A stretch of DNA of 64,000 nucleotides from Antedon mediterranea (GCF_964355755.1 NC_092680.1:3139001-3203000); one strand, 5' to 3'. Counted from the first letter of the stretch, positions 25,801-37,491 are shown. Program-made: numbers and translations. Notes: generated by a model from the letters alone, not told the origin.

Positions 25801-27901
25801 AGTAACTTTGCATAGACTAGAGTCTATTGTAGTTTACTCCATGGTTGAATAATGATTTTTTTTATTCTATTCGCGATTCATCAATTTTATTTTTAAATCT
25901 CACCACAATAATCGAACGACTAGTATCGAACTTTAGAGCACTAATATTATGTAAATTGTAAGTACTGTAGTACTTGCAAGAGTAATTAGTTAGTGCTACA
26001 CGCGCCAACGATTTTTCGATTTCTAAAACAAATTATCGTCTGGTTTTCGGATTCGAACGATGCTCGTATTAGCCAATCAAATGGTGTATTTTACGCGTCT
26101 TTCATTACAAAGGCGATACAAATGAGTGAATAATTTTAGCGTTTTGACAGGTTACACAGTAAAATTTTAAATACTTGGAATTTTACCGGGCTAATTTTAC
26201 AATAACTGCCAAATTAAATAATAACAGAAAAAATCTCTGTTTGGAAACCAACCAGCCCAGATAATCCATTTGATTCTTATTATTTTATAAGGAACAATAG
26301 TGGATAAATAATAACGTACGTCGAAACCTATAGTATTATGTTAATCATTGCTGGCCTTAAACATCGTGTGTGATAGCTTTCAATTAACTCAAAATACCCG
26401 TTGTGTGTTTATTGTTTATTGCAGATAGAAATATTGAAACAAATTTTGCCTTTGTTTGGCGATGCAGTTGACTTGCATACCCGCACCCTTTACGAATCAG
26501 CTATTTGTATAACGAGCATGCAGCATATTGCTAGTGACGAGTGAATGGTATAAACCATATGGCAGCGGAGTCAGCTTTGTCGTTAATCTATCCACGATTG
26601 CCTAGTCTAGCATTAATTATTATTATCTCACTTTATTCTGATACGCCGAATGTATTCGGTAATGTGTTCACACTATACGGCAGCGCATAGACACGTCGCC
26701 GCGTACGCATAGACACGTCGCCGCGTACGCATGGTGTTACGAACGTTATAAACATACGTCAGACAGCAAACACTGCTTAGCATAGCATGATTAAGATAAA
26801 TATTCAAATTGGCTAGAGTATAATCGACTTATATATATAAATCATTTACATTGTTTAGCCGGTGTAAACAAGATTCTACCGAAAGAAGCGGGCAATTTGC
26901 TATTCAAACAGTAATTTAAGATCAAGTAATAAGCCTATTTAAGGTGTTTACGTCTAGACCAACCAACAGTGAAAACGTATATCAACGGAAAGCTACAGAG
27001 AATAATACAATTCGTTATCCTTTTCAAAAACTCATCTCATTAGCAATACATGGTTTGTGCGTAAATCCCAGGACAATTAATGCTTTGAATGTGGGTAATA
27101 ATAGACAAAACTAGGCCCATGCTCAGGAGGATCAACCGCCTCGAGGTTTACTAACATTTTTGTTCACGGTGGCAAGGACATATTTAGCATGTTTGTAGTG
27201 ATCAAATGTTTGCCCGCCTTGCCACCTATAGCGTAAACTAACGATGGTTCTTAATTTATCAAGGTAAAGTAACGTACTTGTCACAATCTCAAACGATCAA
27301 CGGGAATATTAATCACCCATAAATCAAATTGCAATTGTATGTACTAAAATATGATCCTATAGTGTGAAGTTACACAAGTCATGAATGTCAAACAATATAC
27401 ATTACAAAGCATAATGTATTATATACAAAATAAAGAGTAAATTTAATATTTAAGCAGCATAGATTTAAGAAGGTAGCCCAAACTATTTGACAAAGCACAA
27501 CAAACAACTAATATATATATATATAATATATCAAAACGCTATGATCATTGTAAGAGTTATGTTCAAACGAATTCAATTGTTCAGTATTGTATATATTATA
27601 ATATAGGATTTGACAAGAACACGGGCAACAATACTATACAAACGTTACAACAATGGCCACACAATTGTACGGTGCAACCTGCCAACTTAGTATGCAAGGA
27701 ATCTAGACTTAAAAACAAAGCGCGTGATGTAAGAAAATACCACCATGACGTATACAATCTTAACATATTGTACCATCTCACATCAACACACGAGGTGGCC
27801 ACACATGTAAACGGTTAACAACAAAGACATATCAGTGAAGCAGGTATTATAAACAGCCAAGAAGAACGTGTAAAAAGACTCTTACCTTTTCTTATCCTCA
27901 T
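21740..27901 (-). CDS. TGIF: TGIF-family TALE homeobox transcriptional repressor (two coding exons)
   Basis: Coding exon 2 is 22842 down to 21740; coding exon 1 is 27901 down to 27886. The phases fit: exon 1 ends with one base of a codon and exon 2 supplies two, giving Val6. The product is 372 residues. A basic stretch (KKRR) leads into a TALE homeodomain at about 37-99, with the three-residue loop region YNAYPNDQE and recognition helix WFINARRR (85-92). [19 protein letters not shown] follows, diagnostic of TGIF rather than Iroquois. An acidic Ser-rich tract spans about 122-166, TPPYTPP about 180-186, a CtBP-like PLNLV 279-283, and the TGIF-type C-terminal FDVLVEAAV 336-344. TGIF proteins are nuclear corepressors acting on TGF-beta/Smad and retinoid targets; that role is inferred from the family. 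The start is the first ATG after an in-frame TAA. Confidence 0.9.
23625..23705 (-). mobile_element. SINE tail fragment (family with GCTGGATGGATCACC end), copy 1
   Basis: Shares ACCATATTTAATGAGGGTGA and TCCATCCAGCA-TTGCTGATCA with copies at 28425-28475 and 34524-34585. On the minus strand this is the 3' end, followed by an A/T-rich tail. It continues only to GGGACCCTCAG before similarity ends. Confidence 0.6.
26685..26728 (+). repeat. Two copies of a 22-bp CpG-rich unit
   Basis: GCATAGACACGTCGCCGCGT plus AC occurs twice in direct tandem, with the first copy's unit starting at 26685 and the second at 26707. Inside the TGIF intron; significance unknown. Confidence 0.75.
27886..27901 (-). CDS. 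TGIF: TGIF coding exon 1 (start codon and MRIRK)
   Basis: Five codons plus one base (ATG AGG ATA AGA AAA G) precede a strong donor, GGTAAGAG. No upstream in-frame ATG exists before a TAA about 20 codons earlier. The donor phase matches the exon 2 acceptor. The choice is supported by phase and consensus only; an alternative promoter with another first exon is possible, as in vertebrate TGIF1. Confidence 0.7.
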
Positions 27902-27999
27902 ATCGAATTGTATTTCCAAATTAAAACTTTGATTGATCGTTGAATATATGTATTAATTAAACTATCAAAATGTCCAGTGTCAAAAATGATAAGTCTGCT

Positions 28000-28160
28000 C
28001 TTTCGACGTCTGTCAGTGAATGAAGTGTAGATCGTTCACTAGCCACTATTATGACAGGAGCACATGGTATTCAGGAACATCCGGGCGTCGTAACGTATCA
28101 ATTACTGAATCGATCAGCCAATCAAATCGTAGAATTGCTGAACCAATGATCATTTACTAT
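28000..28160 (-). promoter_or_regulatory. Possible TGIF promoter region
   Basis: This is the sequence just upstream of the minus-strand first coding exon. It has two CCAAT pentamers (28118-28122 and 28143-28147) but no TATA box in a convincing place. No transcription start can be fixed from sequence, so this is a weak positional call. Confidence 0.25.
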
Positions 28161-28424
28161 TTTAGCACTTGACTGTTTTATGATTCATCGATAGAAAGTA
28201 CCCGCTCATAACTGCTATGAACTGTTTTACTACGAAACAACGCCAGCTAGTGAGTAATACTTGCCAAGGTAATATTGTGACAATAAATAGTGAAATTAGC
28301 CGATGGATGATTATTGTTGCCTGATATATCGCATGGTAGTCATCAGATTAGAAAGTTATTGTTGTTTAACTCTATTTTATCCGACAAAGTTATTAAGTTA
28401 ATAATAATGCCTTTTTATTTTTTT

Positions 28425-28475
28425 ATTTGAACCATATTTAATGAGGGTGATCCATCCAGCAATTGCTGATCATTA
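28425..28475 (-). mobile_element. SINE tail fragment (GCTGGATGGATCACC family), copy 2
   Basis: ACCATATTTAATGAGGGTGA and CCATCCAGCAATTGCTGATC are shared with the copies at 23625 and 34524. Similarity stops after CATTA. Only the 3' end is present, as expected for 5'-truncated retroposition. Confidence 0.6.
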
Positions 28476-28521
28476 AATGCTACTTGGTGTGGTACATTAA
28501 AGCATATAGACGAATCCTCTA

Positions 28522-28565
28522 TTCATCATTCATTCATTTTCTTTATTTCGGATAGTACATCCATA
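28522..28565 (-). mobile_element. Retroelement 3' tail with (ATGA)n, minus orientation
   Basis: CATTCATTCATTTTCTTTAT followed by TTCGGATAGTACATCCAT is the reverse complement of the tail at 35762-35800. This is an independent insertion in the opposite orientation. Confidence 0.55.
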
Positions 28566-29156
28566 AATTATACAAAAAAAGAGAATGCCAATTTTCACCA
28601 ACGCTGATGTAGGTTAGATTGTGGAAGTACGTTAACTATGGTTTGAATCAGTCTATTACAAGTCATTAATTCTGTTCACATTCAATTAATGAAAACTTTA
28701 ACAATTAAACAATATAAACAAATAAAGTATAATGTAATTAATTTGGATCAAACTTAAAGGCCAAGAAAGACCCAACAAAATATAAAAACTAAATAACAAA
28801 ATAAGATTTTATATAAAAAGATAAAGGTTCTTAAAACTATGTATAGGCTAATGTTCCTCTATAAAAAAAGCATAATATGTTGTTATTATAAGTAAATGTG
28901 CGACCCCTACAAATCGTTCAAATCACCAATATAACAAATATAGTGTGTGATTAATTTGTAACAAATAATGTTAAAATATGCTACCGGTACTGCTGTATGC
29001 TGTACACTTATACAGTAGGCCACAATAATCAGGCCTAGTTACCAGGAGGTAATGCCTGGAATGTACAAACAAAAACAATAAATATTGATTATTGATAACC
29101 ATAATTTAATCATCGACCTCACATGACAGAAATGAAAGAATCGATATGTCTACTTA

Positions 29157-29198
29157 GTATAACCATGGAGAAATAAAAAGTTATTTCTCCATGGTATA
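29157..29198. repeat. Small palindromic element, copy 2
   Basis: CCATGGAGAAATAA (29163-29176) faces its exact complement TTATTTCTCCATGG (29181-29194) across the loop AAAG. The stem extends outward with TATA on both sides. It is related to the hairpin at 14851-14887. Confidence 0.6.
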
Positions 29199-29431
29199 AC
29201 TATTAGTACCAGAGCTCTATAACCCGGTATACTATAACACACTTTAGTGGACCCTCTGGTTTCCAGAAATTAGAGAGTGTATTGCTTTCGGAAACCACTA
29301 TATTATTCCTTCGTCAAAAGAAATAATAGTAAGTAATATGGAGAGAAATGAATAGGCCAGTACAATCATTTTTCAAACCGTTTTACACCGAAAAGTGAAA
29401 TAAAATGTATAGTAAAACATTGTTACTCATA

Positions 29432-29590
29432 TTTCTGGTGGTGGAACAAGTCTTCTCGGATATAAACCGTAGGCCCAGTGTACAGTTTAAAGAACCCAGT
29501 TCATCATTCGAGACGAAAAAGGGGTTACCCCGGTGAACTGGTTCACAAAATAGCCCCTGTATCAATAAATAAAAAATAAATAAATAGCTG
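29432..29590 (+). mobile_element. SINE, 5'-truncated copy (same family as 39805-40123)
   Basis: Starts at TTCTGGTGGTGGAAC and shares GTCTTCTCGGATA, TATAAACCGTAGG-CCAGTGTAC, TTTAAAGAACC, CGAGACGA and GGGGTTACCCCGGTG with the fuller copy. The tRNA-like head is missing and the end is an A-rich AAATAAATA tail. Confidence 0.7.
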
Positions 29591-29904
29591 TGGTTTAGAA
29601 AATAGCCGTGACGAATCGATCATCAACATTTGCGAGGACCATCCATCCATCAGATCATCATCAAGAATAAATACAATGTTGGTTTTTGTTTTGTTCTCAT
29701 TGTTGTCTATATTGATAACATTTTTAAATCGTCAAAATACATGTGCATTTACTCGGAAAACATAACTTGTATCTGGGAGACTATCATGCACCAACATTGG
29801 AGCAATGAATGTTAATGTAAGGCTACATTTTTTTTAATGTTTGCTATAACAACAATAGATTAGATAAAAGATATATTTTAATATATTGTTTGATGGTTTG
29901 CATG

Positions 29905-30070
29905 GCGAAATCAAATGTTGATATAAAGTTTGCGGTACACCACGTATATAGTTCTGAAAAGAGCTGTTGAGTTTCTCGACGTTTTGATCAATATGCCTTG
30001 ATCGTCTTCAGGAGTGAGAATGCACCTCCTGAGGACGATCAAATCATAAGATATATTTTGTACTTTTAAA
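29905..30070 (-). mobile_element. Penelope-like retroelement end fragment with hammerhead-like core, copy 1
   Basis: On the minus strand the fragment contains CTGAAGA, then a 7-bp stem CGATCAA closed by TTGATC(A), then AAACGTCGAGAAACTCAAC. CUGANGA - stem - GAAA is the hammerhead ribozyme core, and such motifs are known at Penelope-like element ends. Just beside it, 29998-30014 pairs with 30026-30042 as a 17-bp stem with a single T-G mismatch. A second copy lies at 59582-59720. The core's G12 is A here, so a working ribozyme is unlikely. Confidence 0.5.
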
Positions 30071-30326
30071 CCATGACAACAAACATGTGGCATTTTTTCC
30101 AATGATAGATTATTAAATATATATTATTAACCAGCAATCATGATTAGTCACATAACAATAGGACAGTTTTTACTTTGGAAATGTTGTTCAATGATAATCT
30201 ACCCTCACTTTTGTAAATTGGGTCGAGCGTTGATAGATAAAGTCATTCAAATTCAACCAAGATCTTTTGTTCAAATCCTGACGGATTGTAGGGGCCAACG
30301 CCTGTTCAGCCAGTTTAATAATAATC

Positions 30327-30498
30327 TTAAGCGCTATCTACACTATCAAACTTTATGTGACAAACAAATGTGATGTACCCATATATGGACATGATGATGT
30401 CATATCACTACCATATTTGGGCATACTATCACTACCATATTTGGGCACATCATACTTTTTTGTCAAACTAGTTTGATAGTATAAACAGAGAGCTTTAA
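30327..30498 (+). mobile_element. Short inverted-repeat element, copy 2 of 5, TTAA on both sides
   Basis: Flanked by TTAA at 30327-30330 and 30495-30498. The left end is GCGCTATCTACACTATCAAA and the right end TTTGATAGTATAAACAGAGAGC. The interior carries TGGACATGATGATGTCATAT and two CACTACCATATTTGGGCA repeats. The TTAA borders suggest the element uses a TTAA target; the enzyme class is inferred. Confidence 0.75.
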
Positions 30499-30674
30499 GC
30501 GCTATATACACTATCAAATTTTTGTGACAAATAAATATGATGTACCCTTATATGGACATGATGATATATATATGATGATGATGTCATATCACTACCATAT
30601 TTGGGCATATAACTACCATATTTTGGCATATCACACTTTTTTTTGTCAAACTGATAGTTTAGACGAGCTTTATA
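30499..30674 (+). mobile_element. Short inverted-repeat element, copy 3 of 5, directly adjacent to copy 2
   Basis: Begins at the TTAA that closes copy 2 and shares it. It has the same interior, with an extra ATATATATGATGATG stretch near 30563-30580. The right end is TGATAGTTTAGACGAGCTTT. Head-to-tail adjacency implies insertion into a sister copy's target or duplication of one copy. Confidence 0.7.
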
Positions 30675-33600
30675 AGTCCAAACATTATTCTTCAGTAAAA
30701 CAATTTAAATGGTGAAATTGTAATATGTGTATTAAACGTCAATAGTGAATAAATAGGCTTTTAATGTGGATATTATTTATATCAGTCCAAAGGCAAATTA
30801 CTGAAAAAAAGCTAAAACGATAATATAACAGGATATTTTTGAAATGCCTGTATAGAGCAATTAAGAAATGCGCATTTATTCAGATGTTGCGTTTTCTTGC
30901 GAATACAACTTTCAAACAACAAGGGGTGTATAATGCTGCTTTGTTAACAGTAATTTCGAATGACAATAATGATTACGTAATATGCAATCTTATGTACGCG
31001 CCTCGAGTTAAGATAATACGCGTCACCTACCAGTAATCTGTAATAAATAAACAATTTTTCTAAAGTTAAATTTTATCAGTGATCTCAAATAAAAATTTAA
31101 CACTTCCGCTATTTCCGCATTAATTAAGTATGCCCGGTTATGCATAAACATTTAGCAATACATAGATAGCATAGTCCTGTGTTGGATTGCTAATCTTTTC
31201 TACCAGAATACGAAACGTGACACAGGAAAAGGCTACCATAAGCTACCAATTGCCTGTCAAGCTATCCAGGCTGTACATTTTATGTTTATTGTTAAATCAA
31301 TTAGATTTGTAATTACTAAATTATAATAAGTTATCTTTTAAGTATTGCTTTGTCTTGTCTTCTGTTATAGACAAATATAACTTTGTACTAAAGTCGCTAA
31401 AAATTAAAAAAATATTGCAATTTGAGATAGAAAATCAACAAAAGAAAGAAGATATTTTTTTAGGCTGATCGAAGTCGCTAAAAAAATAGTGTTTTGAAAC
31501 TGAAATTTACAACAAAAAAAAAGCTTTCACCTATTATTTATTGTATTGTTATTATATTTTTGTTTTTTACTATTTAGGCCTATTATGTTTAGGCCTATAA
31601 TTAATCATCAACAAATTATTATTTAACTTGTTTTTCGTTTGTTTTTATCACAACATTTATTGATAATGATTTTTTTTTTTAAATATAGTAACTTGAAGTA
31701 TAAACCTATATGGATCGATGACATAGGTTGCAGCGCTGAGAACACAACGTCCAAAGCTTGGTCTTTGAAAAGTTGATAACAATGGACGGATTGTAAGGTA
31801 CAGTAACAATTTTTTGCTACGTTTGTTTTATGTCAATTGCTATTAAGAAATGTCTTGTGTGAGAGGTTCTTTTAATCCAGGCGATGCTTACGTACAATGG
31901 CGAGTCCTGGTTCGTTTAACATCACCATTAATTGTTTGTCTGAGATGAAATGTCATTGTTCACTGTTCTGTCAGTGTCAAAGTAGTAAAATTCACTTAAA
32001 GTAGCTTTTTCGAAATTAATTTACACATAATATTTTTATTATAATTTACGGGAATTAGAACAATTTTAAACCTATGTATAAGGCATATACTGAAAACTAA
32101 ACATAAGAAAAAACGAAGAAAAGAAAAAAGAACAAGAAAACAATACAAAACATGAAACAAAAACAAAAGCAAAAACAGAAGAAAAACACACCCAAAATAT
32201 TAACATAAAAAGGTACAAGAACATTCCAAAATTATCTTTCTCCTACGAATTTTAGATAATTGTTCATTAATGAGAAAACTTAAAAATATTTAAATATTCT
32301 GTAATGGTATGCTTTGCAGTAGAAGGAGATCAATACTATAAAAAAAATTGTTCTATTTAAGAAGACAGTTCGCAAGTTGGTTTTGGGTGAGATCTGATCG
32401 ATTGGTTTATACGGATTCCTCTTGATTCGAAATAAAAAGTGACGGCAGTTATTAAATGAACGAATTTCTTCTTTATAGTCTGCCTAAACCTTCCTCTACC
32501 CACTAACCCATGTAGGCCAATCCCTAATCAATATTTCTATGTTAACGGTGGTCGTCGACTGAGTTTTTCCACAAGACCTCTTTAAGACGTGAAACTTTGT
32601 CAACATTCATCGCACGTTTTACGCTCCGATTGCTAAACAAAAAATGGTCTAACAAGTGACATTGTGTTAAGACTTTCCTCATTAGAAGTAATTCTTAACT
32701 CCTTTTATTTATACGTTTTACTTTATCCGAAAATATTTAATACGCCTGCGGGAACATACCCATGGGGTTTGGTATTCTTTGGCTTATATAACATGTATTG
32801 GAAATTGTTAGATTGATATGAATAGCCACTTAACAATGTTATGAGTCCACTGATGTAACTGTTTTGTTGCGCGTTTTGGAAGCGTGATAAATCTGGTAAA
32901 GACGCGTAACTCTCCTCCTAGGGGGGACTCCTGATCAAGGTGAGACGATTAAGATGGCTGTGGTTCATTGTACCATAGGCCTACTTGATCGAGTGTCGGT
33001 TTGAAATCGCTGTGTCAACACGTAGGCCTAAAGTATCTTCTCAGCAAAATCATTGACTGTTAAAAGTATTCAATACGCATAATATAGGCCTGCCGTAACG
33101 CAGTTAATCGCAGTGAACAGTAAATTATATAATTTCATTTTAGGCAATGTTTGGCCCCGAACGGTGCCACGGCTTTTTACGCGCGTATTTTTATAAGAAG
33201 CTTCCTAAAACTATATATAATAAGCATGTGTTGTTCTGTAATACAGTAGGCCTATATGTATATACCTCCATGGACGTATAGTTCTTTCGTATGGTTTACC
33301 GTAATACGTATTTTATAATCTTTATAAACCTTAGGCTACAAACATCATCAAACATATCGTATTTTTATCCAAATATCGTCATTCTATAATGTCAAAACGT
33401 AACCCACATTGAACACGTATATCGTTTACAGTTATCATTAATGTATTCTTTCTATGTGTGACAAATTTATTATTAAAGGTTAAGTGCATCATCAAGTGTT
33501 AGTGTTTATGCAGGATTAGATATGTTCTATCGCCAACAATGTATTCTTGAGTCATCAACAAGAAACTACCGTAATAGTTCAAGTACATTATCCGTGTTTC

Positions 33601-34511
33601 TATGCTGGTTGTATGATTGATAAAATAATTTGACAGTCCTAAAAATGACGTCATATTGCAAACCTGACGCAAAACCAACACGCGTACCATATAAGACACT
33701 CCATAATTATATAGACCTATCACCCTACTCTCTCTATAGTAGCAGAAAATATGGGGAAAATTGAAAAAATAAAACGTAATTAATATGGGATTCAAAATGT
33801 TAAGAAGAAAGAAGAAGAAAATATGACGCGAAATTGACGTCACGTGAACCGTACGTATTAACCTGAGAAAAACGCTGTCAAACCATACGCTGTCAGAAAG
33901 GTTAATCGCCGTAGTAAATATTGATTCTGATTTTGTAATATTCTAAAAGCTGTATACATGGCAGGCCTACAAGTACGATACTGAGAACATAATAGGCTCG
34001 ATGCATGTTGAGCACCCGACCATGTGTGTGTTTAGAATAAACAACGATAATAATATTTGGTAAACAATTTTATAGGATGAATTTGATTTCTAACAGATTA
34101 CACGTATTTGTTTGTTAATGACTACAATGTCGGATGACCTGTTCGAATTCGAACTCAAAATGCCCTTGAAAGACTCTGACCAACAGCAAGTGATGGAAAA
34201 TATAGTAGGGCCTATATTATATAAGATTTTCCTATGTATGAGTATACACTAACCCCCATGTAGAAATACTTCTGGCTATCGAAGACATTTTGGATGATTT
34301 GTTGAAACACATTTTGGATGATTTGTTTCTGAACTTAATTTCTGTTAACATTCGAGCCTTAATTTGTTCCTCCTAGCAAAATAATAACGGTTATATAACG
34401 ATTATAACTTTTTTAAGTTCAATTTCTGTGTATTTTCTGTGATCGTCTTCCGTTCCGTGAATCGGAACATGTGTGAATGCAGTTTTTCTCTGGTAATGCA
34501 TGGAAAGCACA

Positions 34512-34775
34512 TTAGGTCTTTTTTTACCATATTTAATGATGGTCATCCATCCAGCAATTGCTGATCATTAGGGACCCTCAGAGGTTCACAAAACAAACAT
34601 ATAGACAAGATGCTCTACAAAACAAAGTCTTATTACAAGTCTTTGGGAGTGGAGTTGTAATTTTGTCCTTAGAAAAAATCCTGACATGTGACGGGACTTA
34701 AACCAGGACCCTTGGAGTGGATAGCCAAGCATCATAACTAACCATTATGGTTTCAGTAGTACCGAACGCTGTCAA
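34512..34775 (-). mobile_element. tRNA-derived SINE, longest copy, minus orientation
   Basis: Reading the minus strand, the head contains AATGGTTAGTTATGATGCTT and, after about 35 bases, GGTTTAAGTCCCG, which resembles a tRNA B box (GGTTCGANTCC). The body ends in TGAGGGTCCCTAATGATCAG, CAATTGCTGGATGGATGACC and ATTAAATATGGT, followed by a T/A-rich tail. Its 3' end matches the fragments at 23625 and 28425. Confidence 0.6.
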
Positions 34776-35761
34776 CCTACTCAATGATTTCATTTTTTCC
34801 ATATATTTGTAATATGAGAGCATTTGGTTGTGTTATAGGCCTACAATATACATTACCTGCATTTTTTACATTGGTAAATATTATACTGCTAAATGTTATA
34901 AACAACGCTATGGATTGTTGATACAACTTGATAAGCAATTGATAATATAGTTTGATGGTTAGTAATTAATTAATTTACAAATATCCGTTCCCAACTTTGC
35001 CATTGATAAGCACAAGGACAATGACAGCTCACTCACCAGATGTAAACAAAACAAATTTTTTGTAACGTTGTTTTAAAAATACTGAACAAGCTTATAAATG
35101 TATTAAACTTCTAAAATGAACAAATTAAACAATACTAATTAAAAGCTGACAGGGCCAGGTTAAATTCAACCATGTCCAAGTTACGTTTACCAACCACTGC
35201 CTGTCCAACTCACCATGGTACAGTATAATCATGGACCAGTTCCATGGTATAATGGCTCTATGACTTTCTGTCAATTTCTTTGTCTTTTTATATTTTCTCA
35301 TTTTCTTTTTCTTCCTTCTCCATAACTTGTCCATTATTCCTTCTCGTTAAATCCTGATGGCCTTGTATCCATTCCCCATTCCCTGTCAGATGTTTTCCGA
35401 TAATTTTAAAGGTTAGGCATATAACAATTAATTAGAAAATTTGAGAAGTTGTATTAGTGAAACTCACTACTAAGACTAAATAATACATATAGGCCTTGGT
35501 GAAACTGAACGATAAACTTATGTTTGTAAAAGTTATTGGTTCATTTAAAAAAATAGATCTAGCCTATAGTGAAACTTACCGGTAAACATAAGTTTGTTAA
35601 GTTATCGGTTCAATAACGTTCCCTCTTTCTATGAATATTGGAGAAACTCTATAATACATAGTTTTAAGAACAGAATTCATGACAGTTGCAATAGTCTGAT
35701 TCAAACCATTACCGTACTTCCATGCAATCCAACCTACGTTGGTGCAATTTTTTTTATGATT

Positions 35762-35911
35762 TGTATATGGATGTACTATCCGAAATAAAGAAATGAATGA
35801 ATGAATGAAAGAAAGAACGAACGAACGAACGAACGAACGAACGAACGAACGAACGAATGAAAGAAGGAAGGAACAAACGAACGAATGAAGGAACGAACGA
35901 ACAAATGATGG
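35762..35911 (+). mobile_element. Retroelement 3' tail followed by (ATGA)n and (GAAC)n microsatellite
   Basis: TGGATGTACTATCCGAAATA and AAGAAATGAATGAATG lead into about ten GAAC units (roughly 35815-35860) and degenerate GAAT/GAAG units to 35911. The tail is shared in reverse with 28522-28565 and more distantly with 12640-12720. The microsatellite gives spurious Ser/Phe/Val/Arg-rich frames on the minus strand. Confidence 0.6.
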
Positions 35912-37397
35912 AAATATAAAAAATAGGTTCATCTGGTGAAACTGACCGATAAAACTTCAGATTGTGGTTGTAACACCTGTTGCCATTCCAAGGTGACAGG
36001 CAGCAACACAAAGACAGTTTACGTTGCGTAGGATCCGCTTCTTCTTTCAAATGCAACTTCCTCGAGTGCTTAGTGGCAGTGTATTAAAGACTTATTTCAT
36101 CCTGTGTAAAGAACTTGTTTATTAAATATTCAAATATGATTGTTAGCATAATAATTCCACAACAATACAATGTCCCTGATAATGCTCGAATTAAGCCAAG
36201 ACGTATCCCAATATAACAATACGTTTTATCCCGATGGATACTTTAGCGGTTTACGATAACTTGTGGATGTTTGTATTTTTTTGAAAACATCTAAACAACT
36301 TACCAACTTACTAACTAAACTCACCACGAATTATTGTCATAATATAAAGGTGAGATGTTTGGCATATGGTAAACTAATTAAAGGTTACCGACACTTTATT
36401 AAAATTATTGTTATTCATCAATCGGTCAATTGGTCAATTATTTTTATTTTTTTTTCAATTTCGAAAGTGTGAAAGTTAGCCCTTCTTTATAGTAAACTCG
36501 TCGAGTAATCTTCATAAGAGATAATCACTTGCAGCTCTCTTTATTGTTGACAGCTTGGCGATTTAACAACAATAAAAATAAAGAAAAACTGATGTAAGCT
36601 AGTTCTTTTTATACTTACAGAATGGATTTAGACAGAAATAGGCCTACGTAAAGGTACGTGTGCTTAAGTTTACTTTAAAACAGACTTAAACAAAAACATT
36701 GATTTAAAGTAATTTTGTTTAACGCTTAAGCAATAATATTACTGTTACTTCTGTATTAAAGTATAATTGCTGTGACAATTATTATATAAATTAATAATAA
36801 AAAAAAAATGTTATGAAGAAAGATGACAACGCATAACATTACGCATGAACCCACCCTGCGCTAAATTGAGAGATGTCGATAATATGCGGGTAACTAACAT
36901 GTGCTTTATCAATCAGGGGTGGCTTACCTACACGGGCTATCTGCCACTTCCTCCAAATAGACAAGCCCTTTCCGTTTTGTCGCGCGCGAAGGATTTCAAT
37001 TTAAAACAACTTCCGATGCAATGTTACCTAAAGCGATATTGCAGGCATGTAATGACATTGCTCAAGTTCATAACGGGATGGGGGCCGGAATGTCAGTCCC
37101 AAAAATCGTGTTAGAAGTAGGCCTAGGCCATACATCACCATTAGAATCGAGCATTAGATTGAACACACTGGAATTGGAATATTTCGTGCAATAAGTATTG
37201 CGCTGCTGCCGTGGAGGTATTTTATCATGGAAAGTCTAAGTGTCTTTAAATTGTAAAAAAAGACAGACATATATTTTTTATTGGACGAGAGTTCACAAAC
37301 ATTGTAAGGAATTCAATTTTATGTTTACGGAATGGTATTATAATATCGATTATTTAGGCAAAGAAGATCTCGGCAGTAGCCTAAACTGTCTACTCCA

Positions 37398-37491
37398 AGG
37401 ATCAGTTTCTTCCAACTCTAAGGATCTCTTATCCTCCAATCCAAAGATCTGTTATCCTCCAACACCGAGGATCTGTTATCCTCCAACTCTG
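37398..37491 (+). repeat. Four tandem units of 23-24 bp
   Basis: The units follow the pattern AGGATCTGTTATCCTCCAAC plus three to four variable bases; the first is the most diverged. They lie inside a 126-codon open frame (37240-37620) of unknown meaning and encode an ICYPPTP-type motif there. Confidence 0.6.

Larger units (their letters stand above)
22843..27885 (-). other. TGIF intron (about 5 kb)
   Basis: GT-AG intron on the minus strand. It contains a fragment of the SINE family at 23625-23705 and a 22-bp CpG-rich tandem duplication at 26685-26728. No other gene was recognised; frames at 23085, 24338 and 24780 have no family resemblance. The long intron of a developmental regulator is a likely place for enhancers, but I see no specific site I can defend. 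Confidence 0.6.
28161..35760. other. Gene-poor stretch rich in decayed repeats
   Basis: No gene was recognised. Between the individually listed repeats the sequence is AT-rich and featureless to me. The longest open frame (114 codons, minus strand, ending at 33499) is hydrophobic and Phe/Tyr/Ile-rich, as AT-rich random sequence would be. GTTCGAATTCGAAC at 34141-34154 is a perfect 14-bp palindrome. Confidence 0.45.

Noticed and set aside
26041-26075. tRNA B box (GTTCGAATCC) on the minus strand
   Set aside because: No matching A box or acceptor stem at the right distance.
33499-33843. 114-codon hydrophobic minus-strand frame
   Set aside because: Composition is as expected for AT-rich random DNA; no membrane protein family recognised.
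35597-36056. Ser/Phe/Val/Arg-rich minus-strand frames
   Set aside because: Product of the (GAAC)n and (GAAT)n microsatellite.
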